From Acidobacterium sp. (GTDB lineage Bacteria; Acidobacteriota; Vicinamibacteria; Vicinamibacterales; UBA2999): a DNA stretch of 64,000 bases. Shown one piece after another: positions 53,369-64,000 of this stretch. The position numbers and the translations under genes were made by a program. The notes under the pieces are model-generated. The model searched no databases, was not told the DNA's origin, and was given only the letters and a program-made list of their open reading frames with translations. Where the stretch lies: the NCBI GenBank assembly GCA_002737365.1, contig NSIL01000004.1:1-64000 (forward strand), read 5' to 3'. Position 1 is the stretch's first letter; each line of letters opens with the position of its first letter.

Positions 53369-54769
53369 GTGCCTGCTTCGAAACTTCTCGTCCGACACCG
53401 ATCGCTTTGCACGGCGGCCGCACTTCTCATCCTCTTTGTCACCGTTCCCGCCTACGGGCAAGAGACCGCGCCGGCGTCAAGGCCACCAGGCGAACCGGTC
53501 GACTTCTTCGGCTTCAAGTTCTCGCAGAGCGAACGCTTCAAGTTTGGCGGCGAACTGGTGGTCGGCTGGTCGCACGATGGCGCCCAGGCGGCACTGGGCT
53601 TCGAAAAGCAGGGCCGCGTCGGCATGGCCATTCTCTCGGTCGCGGGCAAGGTCAGCGATCACGTGCGCTTCTTCGCCTCGGTGAATCCCGTCAGCGAAAC
53701 CAACGCGCGGCCGGCCTGTGGCGAGAAGGACTATTTCTTTCCCAGCGACCCCAACCTCTACGCCGGCATCGGCCCGATCGTGAAGTGCGACGTTGAAGAC
53801 GGCCTGAAGCGCGTCGACACCTACAACACTTTTTCGCTCGACTACATCACGCAGCAGGGCATCCTGCGCGAGGGCTACCTCGACTGGGGCATCTCCGACA
53901 GCGTCTCGCTGCGCGGCGGCCGCTTCATCCTGCCGATCGGCTTCGCGCCGCGCGATGTCGGCGCGGCCACTGCCAAGGACATGACGCGTCTCACGCGACT
54001 CAACGCCGAAGCCAACTTCGGCGCCATGCTCGCGGTCACGGCCCGGCGCGGCGAGCGCGCCATCTTCGATGCCGGCCTGATGGCGGTGCTCGGCGACGGC
54101 AATCGCGAGAAGGACTACGACTGGTTCTACTTCGTCAACACCTCGCTCGACACCAACAGCGCGATCACCGTGGTGGCGTCGGCGCGGATGACGCCGATCA
54201 AGGCCATCGACGTGCGGGCCGCTTTCAAGAAGGGCTACACCGGCTCGAAGGTGGAGCGCCTGCCCAGCTACTGGGCGTCCAAGCGCAACGACGATGCACT
54301 GGTGGTGAGCGTGAAGCTGTCGCCGACGTCGTGGGCGTCGGTGTTTGGCGAGTACGCCAAGTACACGTGGGGGCCGACGCTGACCTCTGGCGAGCTGGTC
54401 GGTTTGCCGGATCTCGCGGCCATCGACAAGGCCGGCTACTTCATGGGCGCGCAGCTCGAGGCGCCGATTACCGGCCAGGTCCGCGCCGGCTTCAGCTTCG
54501 TGCGCGAGGAGCTGTCGCGCGACGACAGCATGATCCAGTACCTCGCCCTGAACCGGTTGTACGGCGTCCAGATGGGCAAGAAGGATCGCGAGCTGGTGGT
54601 CCGCGGCTTCGTCGACGTCAACCGCCTGGTTAACGTCAGCTTCTTCTGGATGGACGTCTCGAACCCGTTCCCCTGGGTCAGCGCCAGCTGGCCGGTCACC
54701 GGCCCGACGGCGTTTACCGGCCGCGAGCCCGACCGCATTGGCGTGACGGTCACCGTCCGCACGCCCTGA
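53369..54769 (+). CDS. Porin-like outer-membrane beta-barrel protein
   Basis: 466 residues from GTG at 53369; the frame extends into xerC, but the signal peptide (LCTAAALLILFVTVPAYGQ) and -10 box fix this start. The mature protein has repeating amphipathic beta strands rich in aromatic ends (FKFGGELVVGWSHDG, HVRFFASVNPVSE, VSLRGGRFILPIGFAPRDVG, ASVFGEYAKYTWGP, GFSFVREELSRDDS, VNVSFFWMDVSNPFPWV). FILPIGFAPRDVG resembles OprP/OprO-type phosphate porins. Pore specificity is unknown. It ends with a beta-strand-like VTVTVRTP, not the usual terminal Phe. Confidence 0.7.
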   Translation: MPASKLLVRHRSLCTAAALLILFVTVPAYGQETAPASRPPGEPVDFFGFKFSQSERFKFGGELVVGWSHDGAQAALGFEKQGRVGMAILSVAGKVSDHVRFFASVNPVSETNARPACGEKDYFFPSDPNLYAGIGPIVKCDVEDGLKRVDTYNTFSLDYITQQGILREGYLDWGISDSVSLRGGRFILPIGFAPRDVGAATAKDMTRLTRLNAEANFGAMLAVTARRGERAIFDAGLMAVLGDGNREKDYDWFYFVNTSLDTNSAITVVASARMTPIKAIDVRAAFKKGYTGSKVERLPSYWASKRNDDALVVSVKLSPTSWASVFGEYAKYTWGPTLTSGELVGLPDLAAIDKAGYFMGAQLEAPITGQVRAGFSFVREELSRDDSMIQYLALNRLYGVQMGKKDRELVVRGFVDVNRLVNVSFFWMDVSNPFPWVSASWPVTGPTAFTGREPDRIGVTVTVRTP

Positions 54770-54847
54770 CAGGATGCTCAACGAGCCCCTTTCGCCGAAA
54801 CCGCATCCGGGGCGATACTTACGAGCCTGTTACTGGAGGAGATTCTG

Positions 54848-55498
54848 ATGATTCGTGTCACGACCGTTGCGTTTGCCCTATTTGCCGCCTTGGCTCTGAT
54901 GCCCACCGGCGCCGCCGCCCAGGGGGCGTCGCTTAAGAACCCCGCTTCCTTGAAGGAACAGGCGCCGGCCTCCTACAAGGTGAAGTTCGATACGAGCGTG
55001 GGCGTCTTCGTCATCCAGGTGAACCGCGAGTGGGCCCCACTGGGTGCCGACCGCTTCTACAACCTCGTGAAGAGCGGCTTCTATGACGAGGCGCGCTTCT
55101 TCCGCGCCATCTCGGGCTTCATGGTGCAGTTCGGCATCAGTGGTGACCCGACCGTGTCCGCGGCCTGGCGCAATGCGCGGATCGGCGTCGATCCGGTCAA
55201 GCAGAGCAACAAGCCCATGTACATCACCTACGCGATGGGCGGCAGCCCCGACACCCGCACCACCCAGGTGTTCATCAACTACGGCAACAACGCCAACCTC
55301 GACTCGATGGGCTTCGCACCGTTCGGCGAGGTCATTGAAGGCAAGGACGTAGTCAACAAGATCCACACCGGCTACGGTGAAGGCGCGCCGCGCGGCAAGG
55401 GTCCCGACCAGGGGCGCACCCAGGCCGAAGGCAACGCCTACCTGATGAAGGACTTTCCGAAGCTGGACTTCATCAAGAAGGCGACGATCGAGAAGTAA
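54848..55498 (+). CDS. Exported cyclophilin-type peptidylprolyl isomerase
   Basis: 216 residues from ATG at 54848 with strong Shine-Dalgarno GGAGGAG. Signal peptide FALFAALALMPTGAAAQG. The cyclophilin domain shows FDTSVGVFVIQVNREWAPLG, FYNLVKSGFYDEARFFRAI, GFMVQFGISGDP, QVFINYGNNANLDSMGFAPF and EVIEGKDVVNKI. It speeds proline isomerisation during folding of exported proteins. The usual Trp of drug-binding cyclophilins is absent. It is 10 bp upstream of the gamma-glutamyltransferase gene and probably co-transcribed. Confidence 0.93.
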   Translation: MIRVTTVAFALFAALALMPTGAAAQGASLKNPASLKEQAPASYKVKFDTSVGVFVIQVNREWAPLGADRFYNLVKSGFYDEARFFRAISGFMVQFGISGDPTVSAAWRNARIGVDPVKQSNKPMYITYAMGGSPDTRTTQVFINYGNNANLDSMGFAPFGEVIEGKDVVNKIHTGYGEGAPRGKGPDQGRTQAEGNAYLMKDFPKLDFIKKATIEK

Positions 55499-55508
55499 GG
55501 AGGGGACC

Positions 55509-57365
55509 GTGAGAGCTTCGCTACTCGTTGTCACATTGGCACTCACGGCTTCCCTCGCGGCACAGGTGCCGGTGCAGGATCGGCAGCCTGCCGGTTCGGC
55601 GTTGAGGCCTGCGGTGATGGGACCGACCGGTGGCGTCTCCACCGGTCATCCCCTCACGACATCCGTGGCGCTGGCCATTCTCCTGAAGGGCGGCAACGCC
55701 TTCGACGCCGGGGTCGCGTCGCTGATCACCGGTGGTGTGCTCGAGCAGGATCTCTACAGTCTTGGCGGCGAGGCGCTCGTCCTCGTGTATCCCAAGCAAG
55801 ACAACAAGGTCACCGCGATCGTCGGCCAGGGCTGGGCGCCGAAGGCGGTCGACGTCGACTGGTATCTGTCTCGCAAGAAGAACCTGCAGGGCGAAGGCCT
55901 TGACCCGGCTGTCGTGCCCGGCGCGCTGCACGCCTCGCTGACCGTCCTCGAGAAGTGGGGGACGATGAGCTTCGAGCAAGTGGCGGCGTCGGCCATCGGC
56001 TATGCCGAAGGCGGCTTTCCCATGCGCACGAGCACCTATCGTGCGATTCAGAACCAACTCACGTTCTTCAAGAAGTGGCCGGGCAACCAGGCTTATTGGC
56101 TGAAGCCGGACGGCTCCCTCTACAAGCCTGGCGAAACCATCAAGCTGCCGGCGCTGGCGCGGACCCTCAAGCGGATGGTGGCCGCCGAGCGCGCGGCGAA
56201 GGGCAAGGGCCGCGTGGCCGGCATCGCCGCCGCGCGTGACCGCTTCTACAAGGGCGACATCGCGAAGGAGATGGTGGCGTTCCTCCAGAAGCACGGCGCG
56301 CCATTCGATGCCTCCGACTTCGCGGACTATTACGCACGCATCGAGGAGCCCGCCAAGACGACCTACCGTGGTTATACGGTCTACAAGCACGGCTTCGGCA
56401 GCCAGGGTCCGGTGATGTTGCAGGCGCTCAACATCCTGGAGAATTTCGATCTCCACGCCATGGGCTATGGCAGCGCGGACTATCTCCACACGGTGATCGA
56501 GGCAATCAAGCTGGCGTACGCCGATCGCGATACCTACTACGCGGATCCCGCATTCGTGCAGACACCGGCAGAAGGCCTGTTGTCGAAGGCCTATGCGAAA
56601 GAACGCGCGGCGCTGATCGATCCGAAGCAGTCGTCCACCGCGTTCATCGCCGGCGATCCGCTGAAGTATGACTCGAAGGTGAAGCAGTGGCCGTTCTGGA
56701 AGGCGAACGTCGCGAACGGCGCTACGCCCAGGGCCGGCCGAGTCCAAGACGACTCGTCCGGCATCGTCAAAGACACCACCCACATGGCGGTGATCGACAA
56801 GGACGGCAACATCTTCGACGTGACGCCGAGCGGCGGCTGGGTGCCGGGCGCGGTGATTCTCGGCGACACCGGCATCGGCATGAGCGTGCGCGGCGAGCAG
56901 TTCTGGCTCGATAAGACGCACGCCAACCAGATTCGCCCCCGCGCCCGGCCGCGCTATACGCTGACGCCGAGCCTGGTGTTCAAGGGCGATACGCCGATGA
57001 TGGGCCTCGGCACGCCCGGCGGCGACAACCAGGACCAGACCATCCTGCAGGCGTTCCTCAGCATCGTCGACTTCTGGGACGAGTGGTATCCGAACCTGCA
57101 CGCCGCGCTCGAACGCCCGCGCGCACAGACCATGCACTTCTACGGATCGTTCTGGCCCCACACGGCGGGCTTCAATCAGCTGAACGTTGAAGCAACGATT
57201 CCCGACGCGGTCTACAACGAGTTGAAGGCGCGCGGCCACGACGTGAGCCGGCTGCGGCCGTTCGGCATGTCAGGATGTGCGACCGCGGTGATGATCGATC
57301 CGGCCACCGGCAATCGCTTCGCTGCCGCTGATCCTCGCCGGGACTGTTATGCGATTGCGTATTAG
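55509..57365 (+). CDS. ggt: Gamma-glutamyltransferase
   Basis: 618 residues from GTG at 55509 with Shine-Dalgarno AAGGAGG. Signal peptide LLVVTLALTASLAAQ. It is a self-cleaving Ntn-hydrolase; the nucleophile of the small subunit is predicted as Thr423 in KDTTHMAVIDKDGN. Other blocks are STGHPLTTSVALAILLKGGN, VPGALHASLTVLEKWG, GSQGPVMLQALNILENFD and GLGTPGGDNQDQTILQAFL. It splits gamma-glutamyl bonds of glutathione or peptides in the periplasm. An extra ~40 residues before the nucleophile (KYDSKVKQWPFWKAN) lengthen it a little beyond the usual 580. Confidence 0.93.
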   Translation: MRASLLVVTLALTASLAAQVPVQDRQPAGSALRPAVMGPTGGVSTGHPLTTSVALAILLKGGNAFDAGVASLITGGVLEQDLYSLGGEALVLVYPKQDNKVTAIVGQGWAPKAVDVDWYLSRKKNLQGEGLDPAVVPGALHASLTVLEKWGTMSFEQVAASAIGYAEGGFPMRTSTYRAIQNQLTFFKKWPGNQAYWLKPDGSLYKPGETIKLPALARTLKRMVAAERAAKGKGRVAGIAAARDRFYKGDIAKEMVAFLQKHGAPFDASDFADYYARIEEPAKTTYRGYTVYKHGFGSQGPVMLQALNILENFDLHAMGYGSADYLHTVIEAIKLAYADRDTYYADPAFVQTPAEGLLSKAYAKERAALIDPKQSSTAFIAGDPLKYDSKVKQWPFWKANVANGATPRAGRVQDDSSGIVKDTTHMAVIDKDGNIFDVTPSGGWVPGAVILGDTGIGMSVRGEQFWLDKTHANQIRPRARPRYTLTPSLVFKGDTPMMGLGTPGGDNQDQTILQAFLSIVDFWDEWYPNLHAALERPRAQTMHFYGSFWPHTAGFNQLNVEATIPDAVYNELKARGHDVSRLRPFGMSGCATAVMIDPATGNRFAAADPRRDCYAIAY

Positions 57366-57392
57366 GACGCCTCGCTTCGCCCGGCGTGCGCC

Positions 57393-58790
<1,398 letters not shown>

Positions 58791-58814
58791 ATGCTGAGGT
58801 CTCCGTCTGTGGCG

Positions 58815-59981
58815 TTAGTGGTGCGTGCCGTGCTGGTGCGGTGCCACCGGCAACGTGACCCGGAAGCACGTGCCGCGGCCGTCAGTGGTGGTCATGTCGA
58901 TACGGCCTTCGTGCGCGTCCACGATCTTCCGGACAATGGCGAGGCCAAGCCCCGAACCTTTTGGCTTGGTCGTGAAGAACGGATTGAAAATCTTGTCGGC
59001 GACATCGGCCGGCACCCCCGGACCGTTGTCGGCCACCTCCACCACCACAGTTGGCGCCGCGGTCTGGCCGCCGGGAACCAGGGCCCCTGCCTCCTCGGTC
59101 GTCGCCAGGCGCGCCGTCACGTGCACGTGACCGCGGCCAGCGAGGGCCTGGTAGGCGTTGATCAAGAGATTCGCGAAGACCTGCGTCAGTTGATGGTAGT
59201 CCCCGCCGACCGGAGGCAGGTCGGTCGGCACGTGCAAGGTGACGGCGGTGGCGCCGCGCGCGGCTTCACCGTCGACGAGGGTGAGGGCGCTGTTGAGGGC
59301 ATCGGCCACCGACGTGGGAAACAACTGCAGGCGGATCGGCCGCACGAAGGCCAGCACCTCCTGCACGATCGCGTTGGCGAGCTTCGACTCGTTGATGATC
59401 TCGGTGACCAGGGTCTGCGCGTCGGGGTTGTCGCGGGTCTTGCGCCTGAGCAGGGCCGCCATGACCTCGATGCCCGCCAGCGGGTTCTTGATCTCGTGCG
59501 CCATGACCGCCGCCATCTCGCCGACCGCGGCCAGCCGGTCGCGCAGGCGCTCGCGTTCTTCGATCTGCTCGACGTCGGTCAGGTCCTTGAAGAACAGCGC
59601 CGCGCCAACCGTCGTGCCCGCTTCGTCGCGGACCAACGACAGGGTGTAGCCAATCACCGTACTAGTAGAGCGGAGCCGCAACTCGGCGCGGTTGGGCAGC
59701 GTGACCATGTCGAACGCGCCACCGAGTACGCGCACGATGTCGGGATGACCGTGCAGCACCTCGCCGTAGGGCATGCCCACCAGGCTGGCGCCCGGCGGCA
59801 GGTCGAACAGGCGGCAGGCTTCGTCGTTGACCAGCACCACCGCGCCATCACGGGCAATGGCGAGCACGCCATTGCGCATGTTGCCCACCATATGGCGGAA
59901 GAAAACATCGGTCAGTCGCGAAGGCTTCGCAGCGCGTTTCGGCATGTGCATGACGCCGGCACAAGCGGGAGCAAAGCTCAT
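58815..59981 (-). CDS. PAS-domain histidine kinase, partner of the adjacent NtrC regulator
   Basis: 388 residues, no membrane helices, so a cytosolic NtrB-like kinase. A PAS domain lies at ~35-140 (MRNGVLAIARDGAVVLVND). The HisKA motif MAHEIKNPLAGIE has His162. The ATP-binding domain has the N box NLLINAYQALAG, G1 VADNGPGVP and G2 GSGLGLAIVRKI. The start is uncertain: ATG 59981 or 59945. It phosphorylates the downstream regulator. Lack of a periplasmic sensor suggests an intracellular signal. Confidence 0.95.
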   Translation of the reverse strand: MSFAPACAGVMHMPKRAAKPSRLTDVFFRHMVGNMRNGVLAIARDGAVVLVNDEACRLFDLPPGASLVGMPYGEVLHGHPDIVRVLGGAFDMVTLPNRAELRLRSTSTVIGYTLSLVRDEAGTTVGAALFFKDLTDVEQIEERERLRDRLAAVGEMAAVMAHEIKNPLAGIEVMAALLRRKTRDNPDAQTLVTEIINESKLANAIVQEVLAFVRPIRLQLFPTSVADALNSALTLVDGEAARGATAVTLHVPTDLPPVGGDYHQLTQVFANLLINAYQALAGRGHVHVTARLATTEEAGALVPGGQTAAPTVVVEVADNGPGVPADVADKIFNPFFTTKPKGSGLGLAIVRKIVDAHEGRIDMTTTDGRGTCFRVTLPVAPHQHGTHH

Positions 59982-60080
59982 GCCTCGAACTGAAGGAACC
60001 GGGTGACGCTCTAAGTCGTTGCGATTACAGAAGTTGGATTATGACCCAGACCGGGCCGGCATGACGAAAATGTAATCGAA

Positions 60081-62093
<2,013 letters not shown>

Positions 62094-62096
62094 TGC

Positions 62097-62131
62097 GGAG
62101 GCTTGCGCCCTGGGGCCCCAAGCCCCAAGCC
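62097..62131. repeat. Heptamer array (5 units of 7 bp) before the ABC-F gene
   Basis: On the minus strand, in steps of seven: GGCTTGG, GGCTTGG, GGCCCCA, GGGCGCA, AGCCTCC, then GCA and the ATG. The GGCTTGG unit is identical to units in the array before uvrA. GGGGCCCC forms the centre of a hairpin. Confidence 0.7.
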
Positions 62132-62135
62132 GGTT

Positions 62136-62741
62136 CTATTCGCCGAGGGCGCGAGCCGAGGCGGCCAACACCTGGGGCACGCGGAACGGCTTGGTCAGGT
62201 AGCCCGCCACGCCGAGGTTGATCGCCTCGATGGCGCTCGACTCGGTGGAGAAGCCCGTGATGATGATCACCGGGATGTCCGACTTCAGCCGCTTGGCTTC
62301 GCGGATTAGTGTGAGGCCGTCCATGCCAGGCATCTTCAGATCGGCAATCAGCAGGCCGTAGTGACCGAGCCGCAGGCGCTCGAGCGCGGCCCGGCCGTCA
62401 GGCGCGGTGTCAACGTCGTACTCGGCGAGGGCCAGGGTCTTGGCCAGCAGTTCCCGGATACTCGACTCGTCGTCCACGACCAGCACGCGCGAACGGCCTT
62501 CGCGGGCCTGCGGCTTGTCCGAGACTTCCGCCTGGGGCATCGGCCCACCGCCGTGAGGGCGCTGGGTGTCCAACCAGGCGTCGATGTCCCGTTTGCGGAA
62601 TCGCCACTGCCGGCCCACCCGGACCGCAGGGATCTTTCCGGCCTTGATCAGCCGGTAGACCGTGCGAAGGTTCACCTGGAGGTATTCCAGGACCTCCTCG
62701 GTCGTGAGAAAGATTTCATCGTCTGGAAAATTCACGCCCAC
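62136..62741 (-). CDS. Response regulator with an N-terminal excisionase/MerR-like DNA-binding domain
   Basis: 201 residues from GTG at 62741. Residues 10-60 form a winged-helix/excisionase-type domain (FLTTEEVLEYLQVNLRTVYR, LIKAGKIPAVRVGRQWRFRK). A linker leads to a receiver domain (85-200) with acidic pair DDE at 90-92, phospho-acceptor Asp134 (LLIADLKMPGMDG) and Lys in YLTKPF. The domain order is the reverse of most regulators. No kinase gene is adjacent. It is divergent from the ECF sigma gene; the 163 bp between them contain a repeat element and a strong hairpin. Confidence 0.92.
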   Translation of the reverse strand: MGVNFPDDEIFLTTEEVLEYLQVNLRTVYRLIKAGKIPAVRVGRQWRFRKRDIDAWLDTQRPHGGGPMPQAEVSDKPQAREGRSRVLVVDDESSIRELLAKTLALAEYDVDTAPDGRAALERLRLGHYGLLIADLKMPGMDGLTLIREAKRLKSDIPVIIITGFSTESSAIEAINLGVAGYLTKPFRVPQVLAASARALGE

Positions 62742-62794
62742 TAAATGTCTCTGAAACCGGTATCTTACCCTAACACTTCGGTTTAGCCTGCCGA

Positions 62795-62835
62795 CTTGTC
62801 CACCGTAGCGTTAGCGAAGGTGGCAGCCTTCGCTA
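62795..62835. repeat. Intergenic copy of the nadD repeat, joined to a 9-bp-stem hairpin
   Basis: 62795-62823 matches the element in nadD at 23 of 29 positions. Its end forms one arm of a perfect hairpin: TAGCGAAGG (62812-62820), loop TGGCAG, CCTTCGCTA (62827-62835). On the minus strand the element would read FANATVDK. It lies in the divergent region between the HTH-receiver gene and the ECF sigma gene. Confidence 0.75.
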
Positions 62836-62904
62836 GGTTACCGACTTTCGGGGCACCCCCGCCGTCTTAGGGGTATCGCAAGTGCCATTGGCCAAACGTT
62901 CTTG

Positions 62905-63495
62905 ATGGTTGCAACTGACGAAGAACTCGTCGCCAGGTCCATGGCCGGCGACGCAGAAAGCTTCAACCAGCTGGTTTTACGCTGGGAACGGCCGATCTAT
63001 GCCTTGGCGTACCGCGTGATCGGCCGGGATGAGGATGCCCGGGACGTCGCGCAGGAAACCTTTCTGCGGGCCTTCCGCGCCTTGCCTGGGTTCAAGGGCC
63101 AGGCGAAATTTTCCTCGTGGCTCTACCGAATCGCCCTGAATCTGTGCCGGGACTGGATCCGCCGGAAAAAGCGGACGCCCGTCGTCCAGATGCCAGAGGA
63201 CATGGACGTCATCGAAATGGCCGCCGACCGGGGGCCGGTTGAGTCGATTGAAGACCTGGTCGCCCGAAACGAGATGAGCCGAATCGTGGCCGAGGGCATG
63301 AAGCTGCTGCCCGACGAGCAGCGCACGGCCATTGTTCTGAAGGAATATCACGGCCTGACCTTTCAGGAGATCGCCGACCTGCAGGGCTGCCCGCTGAGTA
63401 CGGTCAAGACGCGGCTGTACCAAGGATTAAGCGTGTTGCGCAAGCACCTGGAGAGCCAGGGCATGACGAGTTTTGCGAGTGGAAGAGCATCATGA
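62905..63495 (+). CDS. ECF sigma-70 factor (RpoE-like)
   Basis: 196 residues from ATG at 62905 (TTG at 62902 is also possible). Region 2: FNQLVLRWERPIYALAYRVI, DVAQETFLRAFRALPGF, FSSWLYRIALNLCRDWIRRK. Region 4: LLPDEQRTAIVLKEYHGLTF, QEIADLQGCPLSTVKTRLYQ. The linker between them (RTPVVQMPEDMDVIEMAADR) is normal in length. It directs RNA polymerase to stress-type promoters. It overlaps an anti-sigma gene by four bases (ATGA), so the two are a coupled switch. No clear -10 box or Shine-Dalgarno is seen before the start. Confidence 0.95.
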   Translation: MVATDEELVARSMAGDAESFNQLVLRWERPIYALAYRVIGRDEDARDVAQETFLRAFRALPGFKGQAKFSSWLYRIALNLCRDWIRRKKRTPVVQMPEDMDVIEMAADRGPVESIEDLVARNEMSRIVAEGMKLLPDEQRTAIVLKEYHGLTFQEIADLQGCPLSTVKTRLYQGLSVLRKHLESQGMTSFASGRAS

Positions 63496-64000
63496 GCCTC
63501 ATGTTCACCTGTGACGACAAGGCCACCCTGGTGGCGTACCTCTACGACGAGCTTGATGCGCAGGCCCGACTGCGCGTTGACGAACACCTGCGGCAGTGCG
63601 CGGCCTGCGCGGCCGACGTGGGCGCCCTCGCTGGTGTGCGGATCGAGCTGACGCAGTGGGCGGCTCCCAACGTCGAATTGGGTGTTACCGTCGTGCGCGC
63701 CGGCGCGCCACCGCCGTCCGCGACGGTGCTGCGACCCGTGCCATGGTGGAACACCGTGCCCGTGTGGGCCCAGGCCGTGGCCGCCATCCTCGTGCTGGCC
63801 GTCAGTGCGGCCATTGCCAACGTGCAGGTCAAGTCGGGTCCCGAGGGCTTCGTGGTCTCGACCGGCTGGATGACGTCGACGGCTGGTTCAGTAGCGCCGG
63901 CGGTGGTTCCCGCGCCGGCCGGCGACGCACAGTGGCGGCCCGCGTTGATCGCCCTCGAGCAAAAGTTGCGTGATGGAATTCGCGCCAACAAAGAGACCGG
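63492..64000 (+). CDS. Zinc-finger anti-sigma factor, truncated by the window end
   Basis: 169 codons are visible from ATG at 63492; the gene continues past the window. The N-terminus has the zinc anti-sigma domain: FTCDDKATLVAYLYDELDA and HLRQCAACAADV, with the H-x3-C-x2-C ligands. A membrane helix follows at ~97-115 (WAQAVAAILVLAVSAAIANV), then a periplasmic part (FVVSTGWMTSTAGSV). It should hold the adjacent ECF factor inactive at the membrane and release it on a signal. The ATGA overlap ensures balanced synthesis. Confidence 0.88.
   Translation, partial: MSLMFTCDDKATLVAYLYDELDAQARLRVDEHLRQCAACAADVGALAGVRIELTQWAAPNVELGVTVVRAGAPPPSATVLRPVPWWNTVPVWAQAVAAILVLAVSAAIANVQVKSGPEGFVVSTGWMTSTAGSVAPAVVPAPAGDAQWRPALIALEQKLRDGIRANKET

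Noticed and set aside
57366-57392. Possible terminator between the convergent ggt and NtrC-type regulator genes
   Set aside because: The 27-bp gap is GC-rich, but no good stem followed by a T-tract is present.

Overview
This is a GC-rich chromosomal window that looks like Acidobacteriota, most likely a Vicinamibacteria (Luteitalea-like) lineage. That placement is my inference from gene content and style: TPR-sigma-54 regulators, secreted peptidases, DUF3500, DUF1028 and CHRD proteins, and a PQQ dehydrogenase with an N-terminal cytochrome c. No rRNA, tRNA, CRISPR array, prophage or intact transposase is visible. The cell is Gram-negative in plan, with LpxC, a porin-like protein and many secreted proteins.

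Layout. 61-4349: a TPR/sigma-54 activator and a decayed subtilase in lower-GC sequence. 4350-8014: a peptide-type ABC uptake cluster (binding protein and two permeases, no ATPase). 8060-12910: M48 lipoprotein protease, MtgA, NlpC/P60, HNH nuclease, an NHL/SMP-30 propeller and a small membrane protein. 12959-14163: a VapBC-type toxin-antitoxin pair beside a wrecked ATPase/DUF4143 gene. 14213-24209: M28 peptidase, amino-acid permease, UvrA, LpxC with a strong terminator, an N-acyl-D-amino-acid deacylase and a class IV aminotransferase. 24328-26064: a STAS protein and an M19 dipeptidase. 26065-31140: moxR followed by four genes matching mxaA-C-K-L in order and size. 31165-37441: DUF3500, a flavin-type oxidase-fold protein, CHRD, a cytochrome c-PQQ dehydrogenase, a diheme cytochrome c and an anchored unknown. 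37468-40489: DUF1028 hydrolase, an unusual radical SAM protein and remnants of sigma and STAS genes. 40583-47115: lysA-tmk facing a long minus-strand operon (TPR, lipoprotein, L21, L27, Obg, NadD, RsfS, ComF). 47208-53357: dprA-topA-trmFO-xerC, a gene order known from other phyla. 53369-57365: porin-like protein, cyclophilin and gamma-glutamyltransferase. 57393-64000: an NtrC-type two-component pair, an ABC-F protein, a HTH-receiver protein, and an ECF sigma factor with a zinc anti-sigma factor cut by the window edge.

How the genes work together. Many products handle peptides and amino acids (ABC uptake, M48, M28, M19, gamma-glutamyltransferase, D-aminoacylase, aminotransferase, permease), which suits a proteolytic heterotroph. 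The moxR/mxa-like block and the cytochrome c-PQQ enzyme probably form one periplasmic alcohol-oxidation module; the Asp-x-Asp at the enzyme's active site predicts a lanthanide-dependent type.

The most unusual signals are not genes. Ten or more genes have a TANNNT -10 box only 5-8 nt before the start codon and no Shine-Dalgarno sequence, which predicts widespread leaderless transcription. Degenerate arrays of 7-bp repeats lie directly in front of uvrA, trmFO, the ABC-F gene and the antitoxin gene. Arrays of 9-bp repeats occur between and inside genes. Several families of short, near-perfect palindromes are scattered through the window, some inserted in frame in uvrA, nadD and the sigma-54 regulator, and one supplies the nadD stop codon.
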